In this document: one piece after another, positions 46,928 through 49,318 of the stretch
How the letters are laid out: the number at the start of each line of letters is the position of its first letter
How positions within the stretch are numbered: the stretch's first letter is position 1
NCBI RefSeq assembly: GCF_018613155.1
Contig: NZ_JAGGQU010000040.1
Coordinates: 1-49,318, forward strand
Origin: Bacillus sp. ISL-55
Lineage (GTDB): Bacteria > Bacillota > Bacilli > Bacillales > Cytobacillaceae
Length of the DNA: 49,318 nt
Direction of reading: 5' to 3'
Notes under the pieces: generated by a model
The model's input: the letters and a program-made list of their open reading frames with translations, nothing else
Databases searched by the model: none
Told to the model about the DNA's origin: nothing
Translations under genes and position numbers: made by a program

Positions 46928-47290
46928 ATGAATCGTAATCCAATTATCCCGTTCGTGTTGATCATGGTGATGGGGATCGGCTTGATGTTCCTGCTTTCTT
47001 TCAAGGGTGTAGGAGATTCCAAGGATCTTGCAAAGGAAAAAGAAGGCGGCGAAAAAACCGAAGAAACAGCTGAAGTAAACCCGGAGGATTTCTACCAGCA
47101 ATCATGCGCAGCTTGCCACGGCAACCAGTATGAAGGTGTATCTGGTCCAGCGTTAAAAGGTGTTGGCAGCAAGTATTCCAAAGAAGAAATTCAGGACATT
47201 TTAGTTAATGGTAAAGGCAACATGCCACCAGGAATGGCTGCTGGCAAGGAAGCAGAAATGGCAGAATGGATTGTCAATGAATTGAAGTAA
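46928..47290 (+). CDS. cccA: Cytochrome c550 (CccA), membrane-anchored
   Basis: 120 residues, like the B. subtilis protein. An N-terminal membrane anchor (about 6-25) is followed by a charged linker (about 29-50) and a class I cytochrome c domain with the heme motif CAACH at 60-64 and the distal ligand in GNMPPGM (Met99 likely). It faces the outside of the membrane and carries electrons toward a terminal oxidase. Of two adjacent ATG codons the second (46928) is better spaced from AAAGGAGGG. It is followed by an unusual terminator with a duplicated arm. Confidence 0.94.
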   Translation: MNRNPIIPFVLIMVMGIGLMFLLSFKGVGDSKDLAKEKEGGEKTEETAEVNPEDFYQQSCAACHGNQYEGVSGPALKGVGSKYSKEEIQDILVNGKGNMPPGMAAGKEAEMAEWIVNELK

Positions 47291-47295
47291 TCTTT

Positions 47296-47350
47296 AAAGG
47301 CTCTTTGCTTTTGCAAAGGGCCTTTACTTTTGCAAAGGGCCTTTACTTTT
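47296..47350 (+). terminator. Terminator of cccA with duplicated 3' arm
   Basis: The 5' arm AAAGGCTCTTTGC (47296-47308) can pair with either of two identical 3' arms GCAAAGGGCCTTT (47313-47325 and 47332-47344), each followed by ACTTT-type T-rich sequence. Confidence 0.85.
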
Positions 47351-47428
47351 TACCCTGCATAATTGGACAAGAGGCTCGCCGTTTTCATATACTTATAAAA
47401 GCAAAATAAGATTTAGTAGGTGACTTGT

Positions 47429-48139
47429 ATGAATGCAGAAAAACTATCAGACCGGCTTGAAGCCGTTGCAAATAATATTCCTGAAGGCGCAAGACTAGCC
47501 GATATTGGTTCTGACCATGCCTACCTTCCTTGTAATGTGGTAAAGAAGGGAACTGTTCCAATGGCAATTGCAGGCGAGGTCGCCGAAGGACCATTCCAAT
47601 CTGCCCTTGACCAGGTTCGGGAGGAAAGCCTCACAGATAAAATATCAGTCAGAAAAGGTGATGGACTTGAAGTGATTCAACCTGGAGAGGTTGATTGCAT
47701 TACCATCGCTGGTATGGGCGGTACATTGATTTCAACGATTCTGGAACAAGGGAAATCGAAACTTGAAGGAGTCAGCAGGCTTGTCCTTCAGCCGAATGTG
47801 GGCAGCTTTGCGGTACGAAAGTGGTTGATTGATAACGGCTGGGAATTGGTCAAAGAAGAAATTTTGGAAGAAGATCGTAAAATATACGAAATCCTTGTCG
47901 CTGAGAAGGGCGAACCAATGAAGCCGTATCAGCATATCAACTTTGAAATTGGGATACTATTTGGTCCATTTTTGCTGAAGGAAAAGTCAGAAGTGTTTAC
48001 AGAAAAGTGGAATGCTGAAAAACGAAATTGGGAGCGAATCTTAAAGCAGCTCGATGAGGCTGTGCAGAATGATGATACAGAAAGCAAGAGACAGGAACTG
48101 AAAACGAAACTAATGATGGCAGAGGAGGCGTTACGGTGA
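47429..48139 (+). CDS. trmK: TrmK, tRNA m1A22 methyltransferase
   Basis: 236 residues. TrmK methylates N1 of adenine 22 in bacterial tRNAs. The SAM-binding motif ADIGSDHAYLP is near residues 22-33, followed by ITIAGMGGTLI and LQPNVGS; a C-terminal coiled coil (about 190-236) is typical. ATG 47429 follows TAGGTGA; a GTG three codons earlier overlaps it. It overlaps yqfO by four bases (GTGA). Confidence 0.95.
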   Translation: MNAEKLSDRLEAVANNIPEGARLADIGSDHAYLPCNVVKKGTVPMAIAGEVAEGPFQSALDQVREESLTDKISVRKGDGLEVIQPGEVDCITIAGMGGTLISTILEQGKSKLEGVSRLVLQPNVGSFAVRKWLIDNGWELVKEEILEEDRKIYEILVAEKGEPMKPYQHINFEIGILFGPFLLKEKSEVFTEKWNAEKRNWERILKQLDEAVQNDDTESKRQELKTKLMMAEEALR

Positions 48140-49251
48140 AAAAAGTGAATGGACATGAAGTTGTTCAGCTTTTTGAACAATTTTCGCCTAAGGCGTTTGC
48201 GATGGAAGGCGATAAGGTTGGCTTGCAAATAGGTGCATTGAACCAATCAGTCGAAAACGTTCTGATTGCTCTTGATGTAACCGAAGAAGTGGTGGAGGAG
48301 GCAATCGCCAAGAATGTTCAATTAATCATTGCTCACCATCCGCCAATCTTCCGGCCATTGAAAAAGATCGCGACCGACACTCCTGCAGGACGTATGATTG
48401 CCAGGCTGATCAAACATGACATTGCTGTTTATGCAGCGCACACGAACCTGGATGTGGCAAAAGGAGGCGTAAATGATCTGCTGGCTGCTGCACTCGGTTT
48501 AAAGAACCCTCAAGTGCTGGTGCCAACTTATGAGGATCATTTGAAGAAACTCGTCGTTTTCGTACCGGAGGAGGCTGCTGAGACTCTCCGTGAGGCATTA
48601 GGCCGTGCAGGAGCAGGTGCAATCGGAAACTATAGCCATTGTTCGTTCTCCGGGGCGGGTGAAGGACGTTTCCTGCCGGGGGAAAATACGAATCCACATA
48701 TTGGCGAACAAGGAAAGCTTGAAGTGGTAAATGAAGTGCGTGTAGAAACTGTTTTTCCTCAAAGCATTGAAAAAAAGGTCATCCAGGCTATGATCAAAGC
48801 CCATCCTTATGAGGAGATCGCCTATGATATATATCGACTTGAAAATACCGGAGAACAACTTGGACTTGGAAGAATCGGGCAAGTCGAAGAAACGACCCTG
48901 TCTGCATTTGCCAAAGTAATAAAGGAAGCTTTGGGAGTGGATAAAATCCGTGTTGTCGGAGACTTGAATGCTAAGGTGAGAAAGGTAGCTGTCCTTGGCG
49001 GTGACGGAAATAAGTATTACTCGCAGGCGAAATTCCGTGGAGCAGATGTTTACGTTACCGGTGATATTTACTATCACACAGCACACGACGCGCTGATGGC
49101 CGGATTGAATATGATTGACCCGGGACATAATGTCGAGAAGGTCATGAAAAAGGGAGTCGCCACGGTGATGGAAGGACTATGCAAGGAAAAAGGGTATGAT
49201 GTAAAGTTCATTCCTTCTGAAATAGGGACAGATCCATTTACTTTTATCTAA
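48136..49251 (+). CDS. yqfO: YqfO, Nif3-like dinuclear metal protein
   Basis: 371 residues. The Nif3/GTP cyclohydrolase I type 2 family has a dimetal site; HHPPIFRP and HTNLDVAKGG in the N-terminal half and GDIYYHTAHDAL plus DPGH in the C-terminal half supply the ligands. An inserted PII/CutA-like domain (about 130-230) is present, as in B. subtilis YqfO. The start is GTG after AGAGGAGG, overlapping the trmK stop. The activity is not settled for the family. The last 67 bases of the window hold nothing recognisable. Confidence 0.95.
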   Translation: MKKVNGHEVVQLFEQFSPKAFAMEGDKVGLQIGALNQSVENVLIALDVTEEVVEEAIAKNVQLIIAHHPPIFRPLKKIATDTPAGRMIARLIKHDIAVYAAHTNLDVAKGGVNDLLAAALGLKNPQVLVPTYEDHLKKLVVFVPEEAAETLREALGRAGAGAIGNYSHCSFSGAGEGRFLPGENTNPHIGEQGKLEVVNEVRVETVFPQSIEKKVIQAMIKAHPYEEIAYDIYRLENTGEQLGLGRIGQVEETTLSAFAKVIKEALGVDKIRVVGDLNAKVRKVAVLGGDGNKYYSQAKFRGADVYVTGDIYYHTAHDALMAGLNMIDPGHNVEKVMKKGVATVMEGLCKEKGYDVKFIPSEIGTDPFTFI

Positions 49252-49318
49252 GCCTTTGTGCTTGATCAGAAGAAAATAAGAAAGCAGCCTGAATTAATGA
49301 ACTATACCCCGGATAGCG

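Overview
The window is a chromosomal segment of a low-to-mid GC endospore-forming Firmicute of the family Bacillaceae. The gene order comER/comEA-comEB-comEC ... gpr-spoIIP ... lepA-hemW-hrcA-grpE-dnaK-dnaJ-prmA-rsmE-mtaB ... rpsU-yqeY-nfeD-floA-yqfB-yqfC-yqfD-phoH-pgpH-ybeY-dgkA-era-yqzL-recO-glyQ-glyS-ccpN-yqfL-yqxD-dnaG-sigA ... cccA-trmK-yqfO is, as I know it, the Bacillus subtilis comE-to-yqfO order almost gene for gene. Sporulation genes (gpr, spoIIP, yqfC, yqfD), a CIRCE operator, a glycine T-box and a SigW-type promoter fit this. The repeats point to a non-subtilis genus such as Mesobacillus or a related Bacillus, but the species cannot be fixed from sequence reading alone. No phage, IS transposase, CRISPR, rRNA or tRNA gene was seen.

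Layout. 1-4.9 kb: late competence genes (DNA uptake) with comER divergent, and tiny yqzM. 5-6.6 kb: holA and rpsT, convergent on a shared terminator. 6.8-9.6 kb: gpr, spoIIP and yqxA (spore germination and engulfment). 9.67-10.25 kb: an array of eleven 53-bp palindromic units, isolated between the yqxA terminator and the lepA promoter. 10.3-21.9 kb: lepA, hemW and the CIRCE-controlled heat-shock operon with its distal ribosome and tRNA modification genes. 21.9-23.2 kb: two dispersed structured repeats and yqeW on the minus strand. 23.3-29.9 kb: rpsU-yqeY, the SigW-type envelope-stress unit nfeD-floA-yqfB, sporulation genes yqfC-yqfD, and phoH. 30.1-33.6 kb: a cluster of the same dispersed repeats, then pgpH-ybeY-dgkA. 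33.8-39.2 kb: era, yqzL, recO and the T-box-regulated glyQS operon. 39.4-44.9 kb: a second repeat family, ccpN-yqfL (carbon control), yqxD, and dnaG-sigA (macromolecular synthesis). 45-49.3 kb: an unrecognised membrane protein, an acyl-CoA dehydrogenase with a near-consensus cre site, cccA, trmK and yqfO.

The genes are mostly conserved housekeeping functions, and the novelty lies between them. Strongest observations: (i) the 53-bp tandem array, whose arms can pair in two alternative registers; (ii) a family of about 120-190-bp structured elements, seven copies all in the same orientation, with short, long (extra hairpin arms) and deleted forms, paired changes in one stem, and a mini-hairpin end placed just upstream of the pgpH and rsmE ribosome binding sites; (iii) a 20-bp terminator stem directly before yqfC that contains its Shine-Dalgarno in one arm and a SigE -10-like sequence at its loop; (iv) yqxD, which has no ATG, GTG or TTG start and apparently begins at ATT; (v) a 52-bp perfect-hairpin insertion inside a second, widespread Bacillaceae repeat. 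Comparisons with B. subtilis are from memory and no database search was run.
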